Position numbers and translations under genes: made by a program | Assembly (NCBI GenBank): GCA_025934375.1 | Contig: JAICYD010000022.1 | Coordinates: 1-64,000 of the forward strand | Source: Streptosporangiaceae bacterium | Lineage (GTDB): Bacteria; Actinomycetota; Actinomycetes; Streptosporangiales; Streptosporangiaceae | DNA: 64,000 bases | Direction: 5' to 3' | Notes under the pieces: model-generated | The model's input: only the letters and a program-made list of their open reading frames with translations | What the model was told of the DNA's origin: nothing | Databases searched by the model: none | Shown: positions 54,601 through 63,236 of the stretch, piece after piece | Layout: each line of letters begins with the position of its first letter | Position numbering within the stretch: position 1 is the first letter of the stretch

Positions 54601-56406
54601 ATGACGGGCTACGCCGACTGGGAAGGCCACGTGATCGTGTGCGGGCTGCAGGAGGTTGGCCTGCGCATCGTCGAGCAGCTCAGCCAGTCCGGCGTGCCGG
54701 CGGTCGTCGTCGACGACGACCCGGACCCGCGCATGGAGCTCATCGTGGCGGGCTGGGGCGTCCCCCACGCCCGCGCCAGCTCCCGGATCCCGGCGACCTT
54801 CACCGCGGCGGGCATGGCGGGGGCGATCGCCGTCGTGTGCGTGTACGACGATGACCTGCACACCCTGCAGGCCGCCCTGCTGGCCAGGCAGCTCCGGGCC
54901 GACGTGCGGGTGGTGGCGCGGCTCACCAATCCGGCTGTCGGCCGGGCGCTCAGCCAGGCGGGCGTCGCGGTGCTCGACGTGGCGGGCCTGTCCGCGCCGT
55001 CCATCGTCGAGGCGGTGCGGCGCTCCGGCGTGCAGGAGATGACGCTATCCGGGCAGCCGTTCCACGCCAAGCGGGTAACCGCCGCCCGCGATGGCACGCT
55101 GCGCGACCTGTACGGTGCACTCGCCCCCATCGCCGTCGTGCCCGCGGCGGGCGGCGAGTGCGCGATCACTCCTGGCCGGGACGAGCGCGTGGCCCGCGGG
55201 GACGAGGTCACCCTCATCGGCACGCCCGAAGAGCTCGCGGCCACCTTCCCCGAACGGGCCTCAGGTTCCCGCTCGCACCGCCCCCGCCTCGCCGTCGCCC
55301 CCCGCCTGCGGCGCCTGGCGATCTCCCTGGTGCGCGCCAGCGACCGCAGGCTGAGGCTCACCCTCGCCGCGCTGCTGCTGGTCGTCGCCGCCTCCACCGT
55401 CATCTTGCGCCTGGGCTACGAGCTGTCCGGGCATCACATCTCGATCCTGCAGGCCGTGTACTTCACGATCGAGACGATCACCACCGTGGGGTACGGCGAT
55501 TTCACCTTCAGCCACGAGACGCCCTGGCTGATGGGCTTCGCCGTAGCCCTCATGATCTCGGGCGCGCTGTTCGTGGCGGTGTTCTTCGCACTGCTCACCA
55601 ACCTCATCGTCAGCCGCCGGATCGAGGAGTCGCTGGGACGGCAGAAGATCACCGGCCTGAGCGGGCACGTGCTGGTGACCGGACTGGGCACGGTCGGGCT
55701 GGAGGTCGTCCAGCGGCTGGCCCAGTCCGGCACCGACGTCGTCGTGATCGAGATGGACGAGGACAACCGCCACCTGGGCGAAGTCCGTGACCTCGGCGTG
55801 CCGGTGGTGATCGCGGACGCCACGCTCCCCCAGGTGCTGCGCAGCGCGTCGCTGGCCACCGTGTCCGCGGTCGCCGTGCTGACCAGTGATGACATGGCGA
55901 ACCTGGAGACCGGCCTGGCCGTGCGGGACCAGCTGGGCGAGCGCTGGGCCACCGTCCCGGTGGTGCTGCGGATCTTCGACCCGCAGTTCGCCGGGCTGGT
56001 CCAGGAGACCTTCGGCTTCCACTACGTGCGCTCGACGGCGGCCCTGGCGGCGCCATGGTTCGTCGGGGCGGCGCTCGGCCTCGACGTGCTGTCCACGTTC
56101 TACGCCGGCGACCAGCCGTTGCTCGTCTCCCGCCTGACCGTCACCCCGGGCGGCGGGCTGCACGGCCTGCGGATGGACGACCTGGGCGGCCGCACTCGGG
56201 TGCTGGCGATCCGGCGGGCCGGCGACCGGACGGTCCTGGAGCGGCTGCCCCGCCGCGCCACCCGGTTCGAGCCCGCCGACGAGGCGTTCCTGATCGGCCC
56301 GTATGACGAGCTGCTGGCGGTGCTCCGCCGCGACCGGCCTGCTGTACCTCCTGGGGGGCGCAAACCAGCCCCCCACACCCCCCGCTCTCACGTCCTCCCG
56401 CCGTAG
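54601..56406 (+). CDS. Potassium channel with two RCK/TrkA-N domains
   Basis: The protein has 601 residues from ATG 54601 (MTGYADWEGHVIVCG). Residues about 8-215 form one TrkA-N (RCK) domain with a Rossmann start (HVIVCGLQEVGLRIVEQLSQ). Next comes a two-TM ion-channel core (LTLAALLLVVAASTVILRLG; pore ETITTVGYGDFTFSHE with the TVGYG filter). A second TrkA-N follows (HVLVTGLGTVGLEVVQRLAQ) with a TrkA-C-like part. RCK domains sense nucleotides or cations. The last 22 residues (PGGRKPAPHTPRSHVLPP) come from dispersed repeat copy C read in reverse. Confidence 0.93.
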   Translation: MTGYADWEGHVIVCGLQEVGLRIVEQLSQSGVPAVVVDDDPDPRMELIVAGWGVPHARASSRIPATFTAAGMAGAIAVVCVYDDDLHTLQAALLARQLRADVRVVARLTNPAVGRALSQAGVAVLDVAGLSAPSIVEAVRRSGVQEMTLSGQPFHAKRVTAARDGTLRDLYGALAPIAVVPAAGGECAITPGRDERVARGDEVTLIGTPEELAATFPERASGSRSHRPRLAVAPRLRRLAISLVRASDRRLRLTLAALLLVVAASTVILRLGYELSGHHISILQAVYFTIETITTVGYGDFTFSHETPWLMGFAVALMISGALFVAVFFALLTNLIVSRRIEESLGRQKITGLSGHVLVTGLGTVGLEVVQRLAQSGTDVVVIEMDEDNRHLGEVRDLGVPVVIADATLPQVLRSASLATVSAVAVLTSDDMANLETGLAVRDQLGERWATVPVVLRIFDPQFAGLVQETFGFHYVRSTAALAAPWFVGAALGLDVLSTFYAGDQPLLVSRLTVTPGGGLHGLRMDDLGGRTRVLAIRRAGDRTVLERLPRRATRFEPADEAFLIGPYDELLAVLRRDRPAVPPGGRKPAPHTPRSHVLPP

Positions 56407-56508
56407 CATCCGGCTCGCCGGGAGGATCCCCGGAAACCACGGGGACCCTCCGCGGCTCGCCGGATCACTCGAAGCTGCGCTCGTCCCTCGCTCCGCCTCG
56501 CGTGCCCC
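56348..56508 (-). repeat. Dispersed repeat, copy C
   Basis: This 161-bp copy, in reverse orientation, aligns with 4119-4281 and 43336-43500. It covers the last codons and stop of the potassium-channel gene and part of the 187-bp spacer before the monooxygenase gene. The rest of the spacer carries only the GGAGAGG ribosome site of the next gene. Confidence 0.8.
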
Positions 56509-56593
56509 CGTCCCATACCAGTCCCCCAGATGGGGATCAATCCGGCCGCCGCGGCGGTTTCGTTCCGGAGACGAATATGAGGAGAGGCGGGCC

Positions 56594-57907
56594 ATGGCAC
56601 TGGCGCATTTCACGGTGTTCCTGAGCGGGGTTGGCTACCACGAGTCGGCGTGGAAGCTGGCCGATCCGGCTGACTTGGGCGAGCGGGCCTGGTTCGGGGT
56701 GCTGGAGCGGGCGGCGCGGACGGCCGAGCGCGGCCTGCTGGACGCGGTGTTCTTCGCCGACTCACCTGGCCTGGAGATCTTCCGCGCCCGCTATTTCCCG
56801 CAGGTCGGCTTCGACCCGCTGGAGCTGCTGGCGGCGCTGTCGCGGACGACGTCGCGGGTTGGCCTGGTCGCGACCGCGTCAACCACCTACAGCCAGCCAT
56901 ATGACCTGGCGCGACGGCTGTCCACGATCGACCACCTGTCCGGCGGCCGCGCCGGGTGGAACATCGTGACGACCCGGTACGCCGGGGCGGCGGGCAACTT
57001 CGGTCTGGCCGAGCACCCCGACGCGGCGCTGAGGTACGCCCGGGCGGAGGAATTCGTCGAGGTCGCCTCGCGGCTGTGGGACAGCTGGGACGCCGGCGCC
57101 GTGGTCGCCGACCCGGGACGGGAGCCCGGAGCCACCGCGGTGTGGGCGAACACTGACCTGATCCGGCCGGTCGACTTCCACGGGAAGTTCTTCAACGTCA
57201 GCGGGGCGCTGACGCTGCCGCGCTCGCCCCAGGGCCGGCCGGCGTTCGCGCAGGCGGGATCGTCCGGGCCCGGGGTCGAGCTGGCCGGGAAGACCGCCGA
57301 CCTGGTGTTCACCGCGCAGCCCGACATCGCCGCCGGGCGCCGGTTCCGCGACTCGGTGCGGGACGCAGCCGCTCGCCATGGCCGTGATCCGGGCAGCATG
57401 CTCGTGTTGCCGGGGGTGTCGTTCGTGCTCGGGTCGACCGAGGCGGAGGCCCGCTCGCTGCGCGCGGCGCTGGAGGACGCCGTGGACCCGGAGTTCCGGT
57501 GGCGGAACCTGGCGCACAACGCGGGCCTGGACTGGCGGCTGATCGACCCCGGCCAGCCGCTGAGCGCCGACGCGGTCGCCGCGGTCCCCCCGGCCGCCCG
57601 GACCAGCCGGACCGACCAGATCGTGCGGCGCTCGCGGGAAAGCGGGAAGGCGTTCGGCCAGCTGGCCGCGGAGCTGACCGGGCTGCCCGGCGGGCTGGAG
57701 TTCACCGGGACGCCCGAGCAGTTCGCGGGCCTGATCCAGGCGTGGACCGACGGCGGCGCCGGGGACGGGTTCACGCTGCAGCCGGCGACGCTGCCGGGGT
57801 CGCTGGAGGCCTTCACCGACCACGTCGTGCCGATCCTGCAGCGGCGCGGCCTGCACCGGCGCCAGTACGCGGCCACCACGCTGCGCGGTCACCTGGCCGA
57901 GCGCTAA
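56594..57907 (+). CDS. Luciferase-like flavin monooxygenase (NtaA/SnaA/DszA family)
   Basis: The protein has 437 residues from ATG 56594, with GGAGAGG upstream. NtaA/DszA features include LLDAVFFADSPGLE near the start, the FDPLELLAALSRTTSRVGLV strand, STIDHLSGGRAGWNIVTT, and LPRSPQGRPAFAQAGSSGPG. The final region has FTGTPEQFAGLIQAWTDGG and LPGSLEAFTDHVVPIL. It would oxidise a C-N, C-S or similar bond using FMNH2 and O2. No partner reductase is nearby. Confidence 0.92.
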   Translation: MALAHFTVFLSGVGYHESAWKLADPADLGERAWFGVLERAARTAERGLLDAVFFADSPGLEIFRARYFPQVGFDPLELLAALSRTTSRVGLVATASTTYSQPYDLARRLSTIDHLSGGRAGWNIVTTRYAGAAGNFGLAEHPDAALRYARAEEFVEVASRLWDSWDAGAVVADPGREPGATAVWANTDLIRPVDFHGKFFNVSGALTLPRSPQGRPAFAQAGSSGPGVELAGKTADLVFTAQPDIAAGRRFRDSVRDAAARHGRDPGSMLVLPGVSFVLGSTEAEARSLRAALEDAVDPEFRWRNLAHNAGLDWRLIDPGQPLSADAVAAVPPAARTSRTDQIVRRSRESGKAFGQLAAELTGLPGGLEFTGTPEQFAGLIQAWTDGGAGDGFTLQPATLPGSLEAFTDHVVPILQRRGLHRRQYAATTLRGHLAER

Positions 57908-57911
57908 CCCC

Positions 57912-58697
57912 TTACGACCAGGGGGTGGCCGGCCGCTCCTGCGGGACCCCGTCGACGGTGATGTCAACCTTCTCGTTGTAGAAGGCGACCAGGTTCTCGA
58001 TCTTGGGCGCCTCGGCGATGGGCGCCGGGTAGCCCCAGGCGATGTCGGCGTGGACCTCATCCCCGGCGCGGACCGACCAGTAGACGGCCTCGCCCTTGTA
58101 CGGGCAGCGAGACCGGGTCGCCGTCGGCTCCAGCAGGTCGAGCCGGACGTCGAGCTTGGGGATGTAGTAGCGGACCGGCAGCCCGGTCTCGAACAGCAGC
58201 CGCGGTCGGCGGGTATCGGCGACCAGGACGCCGTTCACCCGGACCTCGACGTGACGGGAGGAGCTCAGCACGTCCACCCGGTGGTAGGGGTCACGGGGGT
58301 GCTTGAAGACCTCATCGTCTTCCTCGAACCAGGCGTCCGCCTTGTTCCAGTAGAACGCGACGTAGTCCTTCAGCTCGGGCACCGAGTCGATCGGCGCCGG
58401 GTAGGCCCATACGGCGTTCTCCACGCGCCGGCTCCCCACGACCACGTCGTAGTAGGAGGCTTCGCCCTTGTACGGGCAGCGCGTGTGGTGGCTGGTCGGC
58501 TCCAGCAGGTCGAACCGGACATCCGCGCGCGGGAAGTAGTAGACCGGCAGGTGCCCGGTCTCGAACAGGTAGATTGTCGCGCTGCTGTCGGCGACCGCCT
58601 CCCCGCCGAAGAAGACCCGCACCCGCCGGGCGTTCGGCTCGGTCCGCACGCGCGGGCCGGCCTGCGCGCGGGTGGCTTCCGTTGTCTGCGTCGTCAT
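57912..58697 (-). CDS. Tandem DUF427 protein
   Basis: The protein has 261 residues with two copies of the DUF427 beta-barrel. Copy one has VYYFPRADVRFDLLEPTSHH, then TRCPYKGEASYYDVVVG. Copy two has VRYYIPKLDVRLDLLEPTAT, then SRCPYKGEAVYWSVRAG. Each retains the C-P-Y-K-G-E-A core and the Y-P-A-P motif. The function is unknown. It is convergent with the LLM monooxygenase (4 bp between stops). Confidence 0.92.
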   Translation of the reverse strand: MTTQTTEATRAQAGPRVRTEPNARRVRVFFGGEAVADSSATIYLFETGHLPVYYFPRADVRFDLLEPTSHHTRCPYKGEASYYDVVVGSRRVENAVWAYPAPIDSVPELKDYVAFYWNKADAWFEEDDEVFKHPRDPYHRVDVLSSSRHVEVRVNGVLVADTRRPRLLFETGLPVRYYIPKLDVRLDLLEPTATRSRCPYKGEAVYWSVRAGDEVHADIAWGYPAPIAEAPKIENLVAFYNEKVDITVDGVPQERPATPWS

Positions 58698-58983
58698 CGT
58701 CAGCTCCTGTCCTCTCGTTCGCGGGCGCCCGGCGACCCGGGTGCCCGCGGAATGCCCCTACCGACCGACAGCGCGCCGGGCGCGCCGCAGATTCCCGGTC
58801 AGGGCGCTACCGAACGGACCGTGACATCTCGCGGCGCTACCCCCGGCCACCACGCACAGGCGCGCCATGACGGCACGAGCGGCAATGGGCGATTTAGTGG
58901 CCTACCGACAGTGACAGGAGGACGTTCGGGAGAGATGGTGGGAGTCGGGGGCCTCGCTCGCGCCGGATGGAAGGTGGCCGCCA

Positions 58984-60324
58984 GTGCTGTCAGCCGAAGA
59001 CAATGAGATCCTCACCCGCGTCGGCCCCGGGACGCCCATGGGCAACCTGCTGCGCAGGTACTGGATCCCGGCGTGCCTGTCAGCGGAGATCGCCGAGCCG
59101 GACGGTCCGCCCGTGCGGGTGCGGCTGCTAGGCGAGGACCTGGTGGCGTTCCGTGACACCGACGGCCGGGTCGGGCTGCTCGAGGAGTCCTGCCCGCACC
59201 GCGGCGCGTCGTTGTTCTACGGTCGCAACGAGGAGTGCGGGCTGCGCTGCACCTACCACGGCTGGAAGTTCGACGTCACCGGGCAGTGCGTGGACCAGCG
59301 CAGCGAGCTGCGCCCGTTCTCGCAACGGATCAAGACCGGGTCCTACCCAGTGCACGAGTCGGGCGGGATCGTCTGGGCCTTGCTCTCAGCCCCGCTCGGC
59401 GGCCCGGCGCAGACGCTGACGCCGTTTCGCGACTTCGGGACCGAGTCGCTGCCCGCGCCGCTGGCGACGGCGAACAAGGAGGTCATCTACTGCAACTGGG
59501 TCCAGTCGATGGACGGCGACCTGGACACCGCGCACATCTCCAACCTGCACCAGTTCGACGCGATCGACGGCATTCCCGACGACGGGACGGACGAGCCGGG
59601 CTACCCGTCGGGGTACCAGTCGATGCGCTTTTGGCGCCATGACGCGCGCGCGCTGATCGAGGTCGAAGACACCTGGCACGGGTTCCGGTACGCCGGCATC
59701 CGGGTGACGCCGAACGGGCACCAGCACGCCCGGATCACCGCCTACATCTTCCCGGCGTCGACGATCATCGCGCAGATCCCGTTCTCCACCCGGCAGATCT
59801 TCGTGGTGCCCGCCGATGACTACACCACCCACCGCTACAACTTCACGACCCAGCCGCCGCAGAACCCGCGCGGGTATGGCGGGCCGGTGTTCTTCACCTA
59901 CCCGACGTACCCGTTCGAGATGATGGCGCAGAAGGGTGTCGTGCCGAGGCCGTACAACCGCGGCAATGACTACCTGATCGACCGGGACGCCCAGAAGGGC
60001 GTGTCGTACAGCGGCATCCGCGACTTCCGCAGCCAGGACGCGATGGCGACGGAGACCGCCGGGCCGATCTACGACCGGACCCGCGAGCACCTGGGATCCA
60101 CCGACGTGGCCCTGATCCGGATGCACCGCCTGCTGCTGCGCTGCGCGAAGGCCCTGGCGGCGGGAGAGGACGAGGTCACACTGCCCGCGCTGGCCGGGGA
60201 TTTCCGCTCCATCCGGGGCGCGGAGAAGATCCTGGAGGAAGGCGAGGACTGGCGGGTCCTCGGCACCAACGACGATCCCGTGGTCCAGGAGGCGCTGAAG
60301 GCAGCCGAGGACGACGACCGCTAG
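58984..60324 (+). CDS. Rieske non-heme iron oxygenase, large subunit (phthalate dioxygenase-like)
   Basis: The protein has 446 residues from GTG 58984. The Rieske cluster ligands are in EESCPHRGASLFYGRNEECG and LRCTYHGWKFDVTG (C-x-H...C-x2-H). The mononuclear iron site follows in NWVQSMDGDLDTAHISNLHQ (D-x2-x-A-H-x4-H). It is an aromatic ring-hydroxylating or demethylating oxygenase. No electron-transfer partner is adjacent. The stop overlaps the convergent lipoprotein stop by 3-4 bp. The 286-bp spacer before it (58698-58983) holds nothing I can assign. Confidence 0.92.
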   Translation: MLSAEDNEILTRVGPGTPMGNLLRRYWIPACLSAEIAEPDGPPVRVRLLGEDLVAFRDTDGRVGLLEESCPHRGASLFYGRNEECGLRCTYHGWKFDVTGQCVDQRSELRPFSQRIKTGSYPVHESGGIVWALLSAPLGGPAQTLTPFRDFGTESLPAPLATANKEVIYCNWVQSMDGDLDTAHISNLHQFDAIDGIPDDGTDEPGYPSGYQSMRFWRHDARALIEVEDTWHGFRYAGIRVTPNGHQHARITAYIFPASTIIAQIPFSTRQIFVVPADDYTTHRYNFTTQPPQNPRGYGGPVFFTYPTYPFEMMAQKGVVPRPYNRGNDYLIDRDAQKGVSYSGIRDFRSQDAMATETAGPIYDRTREHLGSTDVALIRMHRLLLRCAKALAAGEDEVTLPALAGDFRSIRGAEKILEEGEDWRVLGTNDDPVVQEALKAAEDDDR

Positions 60325-61049
60325 GGACGGCTGATGTCGATCACGACGCGGGAGGGGGCGGTGAGGGTGTAGGCGTGGTACCCGCCCTTCGCCGCCAGGC
60401 CGATGCCCCAGGTGAGATAGCCCTCGAAGTCGCCGGCGGCCGCCAGTCCCAGCAATTGCGCGTAGTTGGGCGTGGCGGCCGCCGGGCCCGGGTAGGTGGC
60501 GTGCCCCGTGGCCGGGCACACCGCGCTGGCGCCGCGGAACGTCACCTTGAGGAACGACTTGCCGGCGATGGTGACCGGCTTGCCCGACCCGTCGCCGACC
60601 ACCTGCGGGACCGGCGTGACCGTGTACGACGGCAGCTTCCCGGCGAACTGGAAGACCACCCGGTCGGTGGCCGCCTGCTGCCCGGTGCGGATCGAGGTCA
60701 GGTAGGACCCCGGGGTCGCGCACGCGCTGGCCGGGGCCGAGGATGCCCCGCCAGCGCCCGAAGAAGCACCGCCCGAAGAAGCACCGCCCGACGCCGCCGG
60801 CGGCGTCCCCGTGGCCCCGTTCGATGACGCAGCGCCCGGAGAAGCGCCGCCCGAAGAAGCACCGCCCGAAGAAGCACCGCCCGGCGCACTGGCTGACGAG
60901 CCGCCCGCCGCTCCCGTGCCCGCCTGCTGTGACCCGGCGCAGCCGCTGATCAGCACGGCCGCGGTGGCCGCCACCACGGCAAGGGCGACCGGCACTCCGC
61001 GACGCGGTGGTACCGAAGGCGCTACGCGCATCTTGCTGTTATCACCCAT
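60321..61049 (-). CDS. Lipoprotein with AMIN-like C-terminal domain
   Basis: The protein has 242 residues from ATG 61049. The N-terminus leads to a signal peptide ending in LISGCAGS (lipobox), then a Ser/Gly/Ala-rich linker with GGASS repeats from a 15-bp tandem unit. The C-terminal domain (DRVVFQFAGKLPSYTVTPVP, SFLKVTFRGASAVCP, GYHAYTLTAPSRVVIDI) resembles the AMIN-like beta-rich fold found on actinobacterial envelope proteins. GGGAG lies upstream of the chosen start. Its role is unknown. Confidence 0.82.
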   Translation of the reverse strand: MGDNSKMRVAPSVPPRRGVPVALAVVAATAAVLISGCAGSQQAGTGAAGGSSASAPGGASSGGASSGGASPGAASSNGATGTPPAASGGASSGGASSGAGGASSAPASACATPGSYLTSIRTGQQAATDRVVFQFAGKLPSYTVTPVPQVVGDGSGKPVTIAGKSFLKVTFRGASAVCPATGHATYPGPAAATPNYAQLLGLAAAGDFEGYLTWGIGLAAKGGYHAYTLTAPSRVVIDISRP

Positions 61050-61225
61050 GGCCATCACTCCCACTCTGACGACGGCGCAGGCCGTCATCGCCGCCGCGCC
61101 GCTTGCTCTTGGCACCTAAGACGCGGAAGGAGGCCTTTGGGTTAGCTGAAGATTTCAGCCGGGATCGGACGGGGTGCCTGGCCGGCCCCCGCCGGGCCTG
61201 GTGACCAGTCGCGGGCCACGCCTGG

Positions 61226-61789
61226 CTAGCCGAGCTCGATGCTAGTGCCGCTGACCTTGATCGCCGCGGCCGGCAGCGGGCTGGACGCCGGCCCGGATAT
61301 GACCGAGCCGTCCTTGACGCTGAACTGGCTGCCGTGGCACGGGCAGTCGATGGTGCCGTCGGAGACCTGGTCCACCGTGCACTGCTGGTGCGTGCAGATC
61401 GCGCTGAACCCCTTGAACTGGCCGGCGGCCGGCTGGGTTACCACGACCTTGGCCGAGGCGAACACTTTGCCGCCGCCGACCGGGATCTCGCTGGTGGCGC
61501 CGAGGGCGCCGGCCGCCGCACCCGCACCGCCCGCACCCGCACCGCCCGCACCCGCACCGCCCGCGCTGGTCCCGCCGGCCGTGCCCGCGCTGGCGGGCGG
61601 AGTACCCGGGGCCGCGGTCGTGGCGGCGGGGGCGCCGTCGCCGGTGTTATCGCCGTTGGCGCCGCCGAGGAGGCCGCACGCGCTCACCGCCCCTGCCAGG
61701 CCCGTGAGGCCGGCGCCCGCCAGCACCTCGCGCCGGGTGGCGGCCTCGGCTGGACGTGGTATGACGCCACGATGTAGTCGCTGTGTCAC
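61226..61789 (-). CDS. Secreted Rieske [2Fe-2S] lipoprotein
   Basis: The protein has 187 residues from GTG 61789, with AGGAG 5 bases upstream. TRREVLAGAGLTGLAGAVSACG combines a twin-arginine stretch with a possible lipobox. A Gly/Ala linker with GGAGA repeats follows. The Rieske box is CTHQQCTVDQVSDGTIDCPCHGSQF (shown in two parts: CTHQQCTVDQ and DCPCHGSQFS). It would be an electron-transfer protein in the cell envelope. The longer ATG at 61921 is rejected because the Tat motif would lie too deep. Confidence 0.88.
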   Translation of the reverse strand: MTQRLHRGVIPRPAEAATRREVLAGAGLTGLAGAVSACGLLGGANGDNTGDGAPAATTAAPGTPPASAGTAGGTSAGGAGAGGAGAGGAGAAAGALGATSEIPVGGGKVFASAKVVVTQPAAGQFKGFSAICTHQQCTVDQVSDGTIDCPCHGSQFSVKDGSVISGPASSPLPAAAIKVSGTSIELG

Positions 61790-62244
61790 TAGTGCTCCTA
61801 TCGATCGTTGGTCTGCGGAACCTCTGGGTGTCACATCCTCTGGATATGGGAACGCAAAGCCCCGCCGCCCGGTTGACGTTGCTCCCGTAACCACGCCGTA
61901 AGCACCATTAAGGAACCTCATCGAACACCGCGAGATCGCGACTGCCGCCGACGATTCCGTTCTTTCGTTACTCTCTGTGATAAATGGGCCCGGGCGGGCC
62001 GCCTTCCGCTATTCGGTCACGGAATGTAGTCAACCATTTAAGGTCCCGTATGCAATTTTCACGGAAATTTCTTTCGGCCTGCCTGGTTAGGGGGCGCGAA
62101 TCATGGCTCTGACCTGTTGAAACCGTGTTCCCCTGTATCTAATTGGATAGATGAGCCTTACCTGACAGCGATATCACTATGACCACACGGAGGGTGGTCA
62201 GAATAATACGTAGAGCCATAATCTTGGGTACATAGGAATCACGG
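61790..62244. other. Gene-free AT-richer spacer upstream of the cupin gene
   Basis: This 455-bp spacer is noticeably richer in A/T than its flanks from about 61960. It holds an inverted repeat TGACCAC (62180-62186) with GTGGTCA (62194-62200), about 45 bp before the cupin start, and the ribosome site AGGAATC. No ORF or RNA gene was recognised. It is the likely promoter region of the cupin gene. Confidence 0.5.
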
Positions 62245-62751
62245 ATGGGAAACGGGCAGATGCTCAGAGTTAGCAAAGTCGAAGAATGGCTACATCGCGC
62301 GCCTACCCGCCCGGACATGAGCACGCACGGTAACTGCGTCATCATCCGATCCGGCGAGAACTACGAAGGCAAGCAAGGCGTCAGCCTGACCACGGGCATC
62401 AGTCACCAGTCGGCCGGCGCGCAGCGGCTATGCCTTCACCTGGTCATGATCCCGCCCGGCACCCGCGGCATGCCGCACTTCCACGCCGGGCACGAGTCCG
62501 CCATCTACACCGTCAGCGGCGAGACCGAGGTCTGGCATGGTGACGGACTGGTACAGCGCACCATGGTGCGGGCGGGCGACTTCATGTACGTGCCGCCGGG
62601 AACCCCGCACCTCCCGGTCAACCGGGGACGGGTCATGTCGGTGTCCGTTGTGGCCAGGACCGATCCTGACGAGCAGGAAAGTGTGGTCATCCTCGAACTC
62701 CCCCGCCACCTTTCCAATCTGCTTAGCCTTCCGGTCGCCATCCAGGAATAA
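62245..62751 (+). CDS. Cupin domain protein
   Basis: The protein has 168 residues. The cupin double motif is visible: motif 1 around PHFHAGHESAIYTVSGETEV (H-x-H and later E/H) and motif 2 in GDFMYVPPGTPHLPVNRG (G-D-x-P-x-G-x2-H). It is a small single-domain cupin that may bind metal; the function is unknown. ATG 62245 is used with AGGAATCACGG upstream; ATG 62260 is an alternative. Confidence 0.88.
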   Translation: MGNGQMLRVSKVEEWLHRAPTRPDMSTHGNCVIIRSGENYEGKQGVSLTTGISHQSAGAQRLCLHLVMIPPGTRGMPHFHAGHESAIYTVSGETEVWHGDGLVQRTMVRAGDFMYVPPGTPHLPVNRGRVMSVSVVARTDPDEQESVVILELPRHLSNLLSLPVAIQE

Positions 62752-62871
62752 TCATCCCCGCGCCCGCCTCCCGCGGGGACCGCGGTGAACCGGCACAGCA
62801 CTGGCGGCGGCCTCCTCCTCCGCCAGGGCGCCCAGGGGCTTCTCTCCCCCCACCTCGCCGGGACGCCGCCC

Positions 62872-62920
62872 GTCCGGCCGCGGTTCCTCGCTGGGGTAGC
62901 CGCAGGAACCGCGGCCGGAC
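62872..62920. terminator. Hairpin with perfect 17-bp arms
   Basis: Arms 62872-62888 and 62904-62920 are perfect inverted repeats with a 15-nt loop, 120 bp downstream of the cupin stop. A strong terminator structure is likely, working in both directions. It is 11 bp before the 38-bp palindrome. Confidence 0.7.
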
Positions 62921-62931
62921 CTGTCTTCCGT

Positions 62932-62969
62932 GGATGCGCCTGGGATTTCCGGAAATCCCAGGCGCATCC
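62932..62969. other. Perfect 38-bp palindrome
   Basis: Arms 62932-62950 and 62951-62969 are exact inverse complements with no spacer (core GGATTTCC|GGAAATCC in the middle). The remaining spacer to 63236 holds a third inverted repeat, GGTTCCCG (63038-63045) with CGGGAACC (63052-63059), and an AT-richer stretch, but no gene. Such a perfect palindrome is rare and normally unstable. Confidence 0.85.
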
Positions 62970-63236
62970 GCGATTCACGCGATGATCGGCGATGACCGGG
63001 ATACGCGACTTGCCGCTGACGCCGTTATCGGCTCCCCGGTTCCCGGCCGAGCGGGAACCAGTGCCAGATAGGGACTATTTCGCCGTTATCTTGCCCGGCC
63101 GAACCTTTACTGCTACCCGCGGCCGAGTGAGCGAAACGCGCGATTCCCCCGCGGTCGCGAGAATGCACGATATATCCTTATTCGAAAGAGTGACGTTATC
63201 GCGTCGCGCGCACGTCGCAGCAATGGCCTTAATGCC

